8,254 bases of DNA from positions 1 to 8,254 of the forward strand of contig CALNCH010000052.1 of assembly GCA_937875245.1 (NCBI GenBank), given 5' to 3'. Both the position numbers and the translations under genes were made by a program. This DNA comes from an uncultured Spirochaetaceae bacterium (lineage in GTDB: Bacteria; Spirochaetota; Spirochaetia; Treponematales; Treponemataceae). A model generated the notes under the pieces. The model saw only the letters and a list, made by a program, of their open reading frames with translations. It did no database searches and had not been told where the DNA came from. Below, one piece after another: positions 1 through 6,535 of the stretch (positions within the stretch are counted from its first letter, which is position 1; every line of letters begins with the position of its first letter).

Positions 1-1357
1 AGCTTTATTTGAGTTAACACCTGAACAAATTGTTGAAGAAGTAAAAAAATCAGGGTTACGGGGTCGTGGTGGTGCAGGATTCCCTACTGGAGTTAAATGG
101 GAAGCAGGACTTCGAGCTCCTGGAGATGTAAAATACGTCGTATGTAATGCTGACGAAGGTGATCCTGGAGCATACATGGATCGTTCTACAATCGAAGGAG
201 ATCCTCACTCAGTTATCGAAGCAATGACCATTTGTGGTCGTGCAATCGGTGCTCAAAAAGGTTTCGTATACATCCGTGCTGAATACCCATTAGCAATTGA
301 CCGATTAAAAATTGCTATGGCTCAGGCTAAAGAAAACGGCTTATTGGGACAAAACATCTTAGGTTCAGGTTTTGATTTTGACATTGAAATTAGACTTGGT
401 GCCGGTGCCTTCGTATGTGGAGAAGAAACATCTCTTCTCCGTTCAATCGAAGGTCTCCGTGGTATGCCTACTCCAAAACCACCTTTCCCAGCCCAATGCG
501 GTCTTTGGGGAAAACCAACCATTATCAATAACGTAGAAACTTGGGCAAATATCCCTGTAATTCTTACTAAGGGTGCAGAATGGTTTAACAAAATAGGTAC
601 AGCAGACTCAAAGGGTACAAAAGTATTCGCTCTTACCGGTAAAATAGAAAACTCTGGTCTTGTTGAAGTACCAATGGGAACAACTCTCCGAGAAATCATC
701 TACGAAATTGGTGGTGGAATCAAAAACGGAAAGAAATTTAAGGGTGTTCAAACTGGAGGCCCATCTGGTGGTATTATCACTGCAGATAACTTAGACACAC
801 CAATTGACTTCGGTGCATTAGTAAAACTTGGATCTATGATGGGTTCAGGTGGTATGATTGTTATGGACGAAGACGACTGTGTTCTTGACGTTGCAAAATT
901 CTACATGGAATTCTGTGTAGAGGAAAGCTGCGGTAAATGTTCTCCTTGTCGAATCGGTACAAAACAAATGCATACACTTTTGGAAAAAATTTCAAGGGGA
1001 AATGGTGAGATGGAAGATTTGCAGCAGATAAAAGATATTGGTTTTGCAATGCAAAAATCATCTCTTTGTGCTTTAGGGCAATCTGCTCCTAACCCAACAT
1101 TATCAACAATCAAAAAATTTGAACAAGAATACATTGACCACATTGTAAACAAAAAATGTGTTGCTGGAAAATGTAAACACTTGGTATCTTTCCACATCAA
1201 TGAAAAATGTATTGGTTGTGGTGCTTGTGCACGAAAATGTCCTGCTACCTGTATTAGTGGCGAAAAGAAAATGCGCCATATAATCGATCAGAGCAAGTGT
1301 CTCAAGTGTGGTGAATGTGAACGAACCTGTAAGTTCGGCGCAATCGAAAAGAAATAA
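1..1357 (+). CDS. hydB: NuoF-like subunit HydB of NAD-linked [FeFe] hydrogenase (5' partial)
   Basis: This is the flavin and NAD(H)-binding electron-transfer subunit of a cytoplasmic multimeric [FeFe] hydrogenase, related to NuoF of complex I. The reading frame is open from base 2 and gives 451 residues before TAA; the true start lies upstream, so an early ATG at 176 is internal. Visible parts, numbered from base 2: the FMN/NADH glycine-rich motif GLRGRGGAGFPTG (residues 18-30), the NADEGDPGAY segment (49-58), an SLBB-like middle, a NuoF-type 4Fe-4S site with Cys310, 313, 316 and 356, and a C-terminal 2[4Fe-4S] ferredoxin domain with Cys403/406/409/413 and Cys433/436/439/443. The appended ferredoxin domain and the hydA gene 21 bases downstream point to HydB of a HydABC-type (often electron-bifurcating) enzyme rather than respiratory NuoF. 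HydB proteins usually also have an N-terminal thioredoxin-like region, which would lie outside the window. Whether this enzyme bifurcates cannot be read from sequence alone. Confidence 0.93.
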   Translation, partial: ALFELTPEQIVEEVKKSGLRGRGGAGFPTGVKWEAGLRAPGDVKYVVCNADEGDPGAYMDRSTIEGDPHSVIEAMTICGRAIGAQKGFVYIRAEYPLAIDRLKIAMAQAKENGLLGQNILGSGFDFDIEIRLGAGAFVCGEETSLLRSIEGLRGMPTPKPPFPAQCGLWGKPTIINNVETWANIPVILTKGAEWFNKIGTADSKGTKVFALTGKIENSGLVEVPMGTTLREIIYEIGGGIKNGKKFKGVQTGGPSGGIITADNLDTPIDFGALVKLGSMMGSGGMIVMDEDDCVLDVAKFYMEFCVEESCGKCSPCRIGTKQMHTLLEKISRGNGEMEDLQQIKDIGFAMQKSSLCALGQSAPNPTLSTIKKFEQEYIDHIVNKKCVAGKCKHLVSFHINEKCIGCGACARKCPATCISGEKKMRHIIDQSKCLKCGECERTCKFGAIEKK

Positions 1358-1378
1358 AGGAACCAGGAGTAAATATTT

Positions 1379-3127
1379 ATGGTACATATAAGCATAAACG
1401 GTAAGGATGTTGAAGTAGCCGAAGGCACCAGCATTCTGGAAGCTGCAAAACAGCAAAATATTAAAATTCCAAGTCTTTGCTACAACCCTGACTTACCAGC
1501 ATGGGCTTCCTGTGGCATCTGTATTGTTCGTTTAGAAGGAACAGCAAAAATGCTTCGTGCATGTTCTACAAAGGTTTATGAAGGATTAAAAATCGTAACT
1601 CATGACCCTGAAATTACAAAAGCACGACGCACTGTATTGGAATTGATTCTCTCTAATCACCCAGATGACTGCTTAAATTGTAATCGAAGTGGAAACTGTG
1701 AATTACAAACTTTAGCAGCAGAATTTGGGTTACGGGATCTTCGTTTTAAGAAAATGCTTAAAGATCAGCCAACAGACGATTCTTATGAAGAAATTGTTTT
1801 AGACCGAAACAAGTGTATTAACTGCGGACGTTGTGTAGAAGTTTGTCAGAATATGCAAAACGTATGGGCAATGGAATACTCTGGTCGTGGTGGAAAAACC
1901 CTTATTGGCCCTGTTTCTGGGGTTACATTAAAAGACAGTCCCTGTGTTAAATGTGGTCAATGTGCGGCACACTGTCCTACCGGGGCTATCACAACTCGAA
2001 ACCCCCTAGAAAAGCTTTTCGACTACTTAGCAGATCCAAATCTTACTTCTGCAGTTCAAATAGCTCCTTCAGTACGTGTTGCTCTTGGAGAAGAATTTGG
2101 TCTTCCTCAAGGAACTATTACTACAGGAAAAATCTATACTGCTCTTCGGATGATTGGTTTCAAATACATTTTTGATACTAACTTTGCAGCAGACTTAACT
2201 ATTATGGAAGAAGGAACTGAATTAGTTTCTCGTCTTACAAAAGGTGGCGCCCTTCCATTATTCACCAGTTGCTGTCCAGGCTGGGTAGATTATGCAGAAA
2301 AGAACTATCATGATTTATTACCTAATTTATCAACTGCAAAGTCACCACAGCAAATGCAGGGTGCGGTAACAAAGACCTACTGGGCAGAAAAAGTTGGCGT
2401 TCCTGCTGACAAAATCTTCTCAGTATCAATTATGCCTTGTACCGCAAAAGCATATGAAGCTCGTCGCGATGACAACATGAAATCTTCTGGGGCACAAGAC
2501 GTTGATATGGTGTTCACAACTCGTGAGTTAGCAGCAATTATCAAAATGTCTGGTATCGACTTTGCTAACCTTGCTGAGTCTGAAGCAGACAATCCAATCG
2601 GACCATACTCAGGTGCAGGTACAATTTTCGGTGTTACCGGTGGTGTTATGGAAGCCGCAGTTAGAACAGCTCATGCTTTAGTAACCGGAAAAGAATTAGG
2701 AAATGTAAACTATACTCCTGTTCGAGGATTAGATGCAGTAAAAACAGCGGAAGTCGATTTAAACGGCACAAAAATTCGTTTAGCAGTTGTTCACCAGTTG
2801 GGCAATGTTGATGCTGTGGTACAAGAAATCAGAAAAGCTTGAGCAGAAGGAAAGGAACCACCTTATCACTTTGTTGAAGTTATGGCATGTCGTGGTGGAT
2901 GCGTTGCGGGTGGTGGTCAACCATATGGTGCTACCGATGAAGTACGCAAAATCCGTGCTACCGGCTTGTATTCTGATGATGAAAAATCAACAATTCGTGT
3001 ATCCCACAAAAATCCGTTAATTGTACAGATTTATAAGGAATACTTTACTGAACCAAATTCAGAAAAAGCACATCATATTTTACACACAACTTATACAAAA
3101 CGTCCTTTGTATAACGAATCAATGTAG
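1379..3127 (+). CDS. hydA: [FeFe] hydrogenase catalytic subunit HydA, interrupted by an in-frame TGA
   Basis: Catalytic subunit for reversible H2 oxidation/proton reduction. A clear ribosome site (AGGAG, 1365-1369) lies 9 bases before ATG 1379. In order: a 2Fe-2S ferredoxin domain (Cys34, 45, 48, 62), a His-Cys 4Fe-4S site (His94, Cys98, 101, 107), a 2[4Fe-4S] ferredoxin domain (Cys146/149/152/156 and 189/192/195/199), then the H-cluster domain with TSCCPGW (296-302) and MPCTAKAYE (352-360). The frame meets TGA at codon 488. Read through, it continues without error into the third H-cluster motif MACRGGCVAGGGQP (502-515, cluster ligands expected at Cys504 and Cys508) and ends at TAG 3125-3127, giving 582 codons, about the usual length for this HydA type. 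Stopping at TGA would yield a 487-residue product lacking essential cluster ligands. Family assignment is secure; whether active full-length protein is made depends on the TGA. It could be annotated as a pseudogene, a recoded gene, or a gene with a base error. Confidence 0.92.
2840..2842 (+). other. in-frame TGA codon inside hydA (nonsense, recoding or base error)
   Basis: Codon 488 of hydA is TGA, flanked by GCT and GCA (local reading K-A-stop-A-E-G-K). The downstream 94 codons keep frame, conservation and codon style up to TAG 3125, and the operon terminator starts only 24 bases after that TAG, so the whole stretch behaves as one gene. A single C-to-T change from CGA (Arg) would produce it, and CGA is a common Arg codon elsewhere in hydA. 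The site is in the linker 16 codons before the Cys504 ligand codon, not at a known cluster ligand, which weakens a selenocysteine reading. Against simply dismissing that reading, a small hairpin lies downstream (stem 2868-2871/2877-2880, loop 2872-2876 with G second). Confidence 0.95.
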
Positions 3128-3151
3128 CGGTTTTGCACAAAGATTGAAACG

Positions 3152-3206
3152 AAATGCACCCCTAAAATAGGACAAATAGAGTTCAATTTTAGGAGGTGCA
3201 TTTTTT
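3152..3206 (+). terminator. Rho-independent terminator of the hyd operon
   Basis: Arms 3152-3168 and 3186-3203 pair over 17 base pairs with one bulged A (3194), around a 17-base loop, and the 3' arm runs into six T (3201-3206). It starts 24 bases after the hydA TAG, as expected for the end of the hydBA transcript. The reverse strand lacks an equally good T-run, so I read it as one-directional. The stem is longer than most terminators. Its 3' arm contains AGGAGG, which could act as a ribosome site in any read-through transcript. Confidence 0.8.
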
Positions 3207-3269
3207 ATGTTTTCACTCTTTTTTATGTCCACCACAATGACTCTGGAAAATATTTTGGGAAAACAGTAA
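3207..3269 (+). CDS. possible 20-codon leader ORF upstream of slyX
   Basis: ATG 3207 opens 20 codons (peptide begins MFSLFFMSTTMTLENILGKQ) ending at TAA 3267-3269. A perfect AGGAGG (3191-3196) lies 10 bases upstream, inside the 3' arm of the terminator stem. The stop lies 9 bases before the slyX ATG and in the same frame, and slyX itself has no clear ribosome site, so translation coupled from this ORF is conceivable. I recognise no family. The short length and the location within a terminator make chance a serious alternative. Confidence 0.22.
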   Translation: MFSLFFMSTTMTLENILGKQ

Positions 3270-3278
3270 GCTAGTTAT

Positions 3279-3494
3279 ATGGAAAACAATGAATTAGAAT
3301 CTCGCCTTACACAAGTAGAAATCAAGTTAGCGTATTTAGAAGATTTTTTAACTAAATTGCAGACAATTGCGGTGGAACAAGGAAACTATATAGATGCATT
3401 GCTAAAAGAAAGTAAAACAGTGCACAATAAAGTACAAGAAATTCTTGAAAATCAAGAAGGTGATATCCCAAACATTCGTCCCCCCCACTATTAA
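3279..3494 (+). CDS. slyX: SlyX family small coiled-coil protein
   Basis: A 71-residue protein of the usual SlyX length. It opens with an acidic heptad-like helix (ESRLTQVEIKLAYLEDFLTKL, roughly residues 6-26), continues as a predicted coiled coil to about residue 58, and ends in RPPHY, matching the conserved proline-rich PPHY tail of SlyX. There are no membrane segments and no signal peptide. SlyX has no firmly established function; the name comes from its position beside slyD in Escherichia coli, and nothing of that context is present here. ATG 3279 is the first possible start, because TAA 3267-3269 lies upstream in the same frame. I see no convincing Shine-Dalgarno sequence, so expression may be weak or coupled to the small ORF before it. 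The final codons contain a run of seven C (3480-3486). It lies alone between the hydrogenase and transporter operons. Confidence 0.85.
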   Translation: MENNELESRLTQVEIKLAYLEDFLTKLQTIAVEQGNYIDALLKESKTVHNKVQEILENQEGDIPNIRPPHY

Positions 3495-3605
3495 TTGCAT
3501 ACTAATCCATAAAACATCAATATTTATGCACTTTTATTCAGTTCTTAGGGGTATTTTTATTGACCTTATCCCTTAAAAATTGGAAAATAGCCACAGGAGA
3601 AATTT

Positions 3606-4835
3606 ATGAAAAAAATTGTGACTTTATTAACAGTTTTGTTAGCAGGCTCTATGCTATTTGTTGGTTGCTCAAAGAAAGAAACCGCAAAAGTTGCAGACAA
3701 AGATTCTAGTGCATTCCACATTGGTATTGTAACTGGAACCGTATCTCAGTCTGAAGACGATCTTCGTGGTGCTGAAGAATTAATCAAGCGCTACGGAGCA
3801 GTAAACGAAGGTGGAATGATTCAGCACATCACTTACCCAGATGACTTTATGTCACAACAAGAAACAACAATCTCTCAGATTGTTGCCTTAGCTGATGATC
3901 CATTAATGAAAGCAATCGTTGTTAACCAGGCCGTTCCTGGAACAGCAGAAGCTTTCAAACGAGTAAAAGAAAAGAGAAGCGACATTCTCTGTTTTGCTGG
4001 TGAAGCACACGAAGACCCATTAGTAATTCAAGCTTCAGCTGACTTAGCAATTAATGCTGACTTTATTTCTCGTGGATACACAATTATTCGTGCCGCAAAA
4101 GAAATGGGAGCAAATACCTTCGTTCATATTTCTTTCCCACGCCATATGTCATACGAATCTTTAGGACTCCGCCGACAAATTATGGAAGCAGCATGTAAAG
4201 ACTTAGGATTAACTTTCGTATTTGAAACAGCTCCTGACCCAACAAGTGATGTTGGTGTAGCTGGTGCTCAGCAGTTTATCCTTGAAAAAGTTCCACAGTG
4301 GATTCAAAAATACGGAAAAGAAACAGCTTTCTTCTGTACAAATGATGCACACACAGAACCACTTTTGAAACAACTTGCAACCTACGGCGGAATGTTCGTA
4401 GAAGCTGACTTACCTTCACCATTAATGGGATATCCTGGAGCATTCGGAATCGACTTAACAGCCGAAGCTGGAAACTTCCCTGCAATTTTGAAAAAAGTTG
4501 AAGAAACAGTTGTTGCTAAAGCCGGTGCTGGAAAATTCGGAACCTGGGCATACTCATACGGATTTACCGTAAGTGCAGGGCTTGGTGAATATGCAAAACG
4601 CATTATCGAAGGAACAGCAAAAAAAGATAGCATGGCCGACTTATATGCAGCTCTTGGAGTATTTACACCAGGTGCTAAATGGAACGGTGGAAGCTACATT
4701 GATGCTAACACAGGTGTTCGTGCAAAAAATCAAACATTGGTTTACATGGATACATACGTACTTGGAACAGGATATATTCCTACTACAACTTGGGAAGTTC
4801 CTGAACAATATTACAACATTAAATTTAACAAATAG
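3606..4835 (+). CDS. DUF3798-type substrate-binding lipoprotein of an ABC importer
   Basis: A 409-residue exported lipoprotein. The N-terminus has MKK, a hydrophobic core (residues 4-19) and a relaxed lipobox FVGC with Cys21 as the lipidation site, followed by a charged Lys/Glu/Asp-rich linker. The mature part starts with a short beta strand (FHIGIVTGTVSQSEDD) like the first strand of type I periplasmic-binding proteins. The overall sequence matches my memory of DUF3798, an uncharacterised family with a periplasmic-binding fold; I could not run a search. AGGAG (3595-3599) lies 6 bases before ATG. It is the first gene of an operon with a double-domain ATPase and two permeases, so its likely job is to capture the ligand and deliver it to that channel. 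The ligand is unknown: the ATPase and permease types suggest sugars, nucleosides or related small molecules, but no binding residue supports a choice. The role as binding protein is an inference from fold and neighbours. Confidence 0.85.
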   Translation: MKKIVTLLTVLLAGSMLFVGCSKKETAKVADKDSSAFHIGIVTGTVSQSEDDLRGAEELIKRYGAVNEGGMIQHITYPDDFMSQQETTISQIVALADDPLMKAIVVNQAVPGTAEAFKRVKEKRSDILCFAGEAHEDPLVIQASADLAINADFISRGYTIIRAAKEMGANTFVHISFPRHMSYESLGLRRQIMEAACKDLGLTFVFETAPDPTSDVGVAGAQQFILEKVPQWIQKYGKETAFFCTNDAHTEPLLKQLATYGGMFVEADLPSPLMGYPGAFGIDLTAEAGNFPAILKKVEETVVAKAGAGKFGTWAYSYGFTVSAGLGEYAKRIIEGTAKKDSMADLYAALGVFTPGAKWNGGSYIDANTGVRAKNQTLVYMDTYVLGTGYIPTTTWEVPEQYYNIKFNK

Positions 4836-4866
4836 TTCAAAATATACTACTGCTTGTTATTTTTAA

Positions 4867-4897
4867 AGAAAGGGGCCTTAGTCAAAGGTCCCTTTCT
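4867..4897 (+). terminator. intercistronic hairpin between lipoprotein and ATPase genes
   Basis: An 11-bp stem (4867-4877 with 4887-4897, one G-T pair) encloses a 9-base loop, 32 bases after the lipoprotein stop and 37 bases before the ATPase start. No T-run follows it, so it is unlikely to be a complete intrinsic terminator. In ABC importer operons such a hairpin often protects the 3' end of the binding-protein mRNA or partly ends transcription, making binding protein more abundant than membrane parts. That role is inferred here. Confidence 0.55.
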
Positions 4898-4933
4898 GGC
4901 ATTATATCTAACATTTTATAAAACAGGAAAATC

Positions 4934-6535
4934 ATGTCAAAGGAAACACCATTATTACGGCTTAGTAACGTAACAAAAGAATTTTCAGGTACTGTAGTTC
5001 TTCAAGATGTTTCATTTTCTTTAAACAAAGGTGAAATCCTTGGTTTAGTAGGAGAAAATGGGGCTGGAAAAACTACTTTAATGAGTATTCTTTTTGGTAT
5101 GCCGGTTATAAATGAAACAGGTGGCTTCGGGGGAAAAATTGAAATTAATGGACAAGAAATTCATTTTTCAAACCCTTTTGATGCCCTTGATGCTGGTATT
5201 GGAATGGTTCATCAGGAATTTTCACTTATTCCAGGATTTACTACCACCGAAAATATCATGCTTAACCGAGAAATTACCAAATCAAACCCAATGGTTCACA
5301 TTTTTGGGGAAAGGATGAGTCTTTTAGACCGTCCTGCAATGAATAAAAAAGCTTCTGAAGCTATCTCTAAATTAGGAGTTTCTATAGATCCAGAAATGAA
5401 AGTTTCTGAGATGCCAGTAGGTCATAAGCAATTTACAGAAATCGCCCGGGAAATTGATCGAGAAAATGTTCGTCTCTTAGTTTTAGACGAACCTACGGCT
5501 GTTTTAACTGAATCTGAAGCCGAAATTCTTCTTTCGTCTATAAAAAAACTTGCCCAAACAGGGATTGCCATAATATTTATATCTCATCGATTACATGAAG
5601 TTACTTCAATTTGTGATCGAGTTGTAACCTTACGAGATGGAAAATCTATCCGAGATATACCAACCTCAGAAACTACAGTAGAAGACATTGCCGCTTCTAT
5701 GGTTGGCCGTGAAATTAATCCAGATACAATTCGTTCTCGAGAAGCCCATCAAGACACAGGTGGGGACAATATTTTGTCTATTGAACACTTGTGGGTAGAT
5801 ATGCCTGGGGAAACAGTAAAAGATGCAACCTTTAATGTAAAAAGAGGTGAAATCTTTGGTATTGGTGGCCTAGCCGGACAGGGAAAACTTGGAATTCCTA
5901 ACGGTCTTATGGGATTATACCCAGCTGGTGGAAAATTTCTTTTCAATGGTACAGAATTGCCTTTAAACGATGCAAAAAATTCACTTAACGAAGGATTAGC
6001 CTTTGTTTCTGAAGACAGACGTGGCGTTGGTCTTTTGTTAGACGAAAGCTTAGACTGGAATATTGCCTTTACTGCAATGCAAACAAAAAATATGTTCTTA
6101 AAACCTTTCTTCGGAGGAGCAATCAAACTCCGAGATGAAAAAGCAATGAAAAAGAATGCTGAAGATTATATTAAGATGTTAGAAATTAAATGTACTAGTT
6201 CAAATCAAAAAGCAAAAGAATTGTCTGGTGGTAACCAGCAGAAAATTTGTTTAGCCAAGGCTTTTTGTTTGGAACCAGAAGTTTTGTTCGTTTCTGAACC
6301 AACACGAGGAATTGACGTTGGTGCAAAAGCAATCGTATTAGATGTTCTTCGTAAACAAAATCAAGAAAATGGAACCACCATTGTTATGGTTTCTAGTGAA
6401 TTAGAAGAGTTACGCTCAATCTGTGACCGCATTGCCATTGTTTCAGACGGTAAAATTGCAGGTATTTTGTCACCTTCAGAAGACCCTGCTGAATTTGCAT
6501 TGTACATGTCAGGATTAAAAGGGGACACAAAGTGA
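4934..6535 (+). CDS. ABC importer ATPase with two nucleotide-binding domains (Mgl/Rbs/BMP type)
   Basis: A 533-residue cytoplasmic ATPase that would power uptake through the two permeases downstream. The first domain has Walker A GENGAGKTT (residues 40-48), a Q-loop (GMVHQEFSLIPG), Walker B LLVLDEP with Asp185/Glu186, and the switch His218; its signature is degenerate, PVGHKQ (161-166). The second domain has a degenerate Walker A GLAGQGK (312-318), a canonical signature LSGGNQQK (430-437), Ser454 in place of the Walker B Asp (VSEPTRG) and SSE where the switch His would be. The intact half of each domain therefore builds one good ATP site and one degenerate site, as is common in this carbohydrate/nucleoside family. 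AGGA (4925-4928) lies 5 bases before ATG. The stop TGA overlaps the next gene's GTG start (shared GTGA), a sign of coupled translation. Family assignment is firm; the substrate is not indicated. Confidence 0.93.
   Translation: MSKETPLLRLSNVTKEFSGTVVLQDVSFSLNKGEILGLVGENGAGKTTLMSILFGMPVINETGGFGGKIEINGQEIHFSNPFDALDAGIGMVHQEFSLIPGFTTTENIMLNREITKSNPMVHIFGERMSLLDRPAMNKKASEAISKLGVSIDPEMKVSEMPVGHKQFTEIAREIDRENVRLLVLDEPTAVLTESEAEILLSSIKKLAQTGIAIIFISHRLHEVTSICDRVVTLRDGKSIRDIPTSETTVEDIAASMVGREINPDTIRSREAHQDTGGDNILSIEHLWVDMPGETVKDATFNVKRGEIFGIGGLAGQGKLGIPNGLMGLYPAGGKFLFNGTELPLNDAKNSLNEGLAFVSEDRRGVGLLLDESLDWNIAFTAMQTKNMFLKPFFGGAIKLRDEKAMKKNAEDYIKMLEIKCTSSNQKAKELSGGNQQKICLAKAFCLEPEVLFVSEPTRGIDVGAKAIVLDVLRKQNQENGTTIVMVSSELEELRSICDRIAIVSDGKIAGILSPSEDPAEFALYMSGLKGDTK

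Noticed and set aside
322..699. Open frames on the minus strand within hydB and other genes
   Set aside because: They lie opposite strongly conserved coding sequence, show no recognisable motifs, and have no neighbours on that strand. They are by-products of codon use.
1..1357. First gene as respiratory complex I NuoF
   Set aside because: The C-terminal 2[4Fe-4S] ferredoxin domain and the immediately following hydA fit HydB. No other nuo genes are present in the window.
2882..3127. A separate 81-residue protein starting at ATG 2882
   Set aside because: This ATG is the Met of the HydA motif MACRGGC, in the hydA frame. The nearest purine-rich stretch (2846-2855) is too far upstream to serve as its ribosome site. 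It is the C-terminus of HydA, not an independent gene.
3545..3576. Possible stem-loop after slyX (TTAGGGG pairing with CCCTTAA)
   Set aside because: Only seven pairs including one G-T around an 18-base loop, and no T-run afterwards. Too weak to call a terminator.
3560..3588. Promoter-like TTGACC with GAAAAT 17 bases later, before the lipoprotein gene
   Set aside because: The -10 match is only 4 of 6, and the start point would fall on the ribosome site, leaving an 11-base leader. The operon needs a promoter in 3495-3605, but I cannot fix it here.
2840..6535. Genome-wide reassignment of TGA to Trp
   Set aside because: Trp is encoded by TGG throughout, and the ATPase gene ends in TGA exactly at the overlap with the next gene. 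Only the one internal TGA is seen, so a changed code is not supported.
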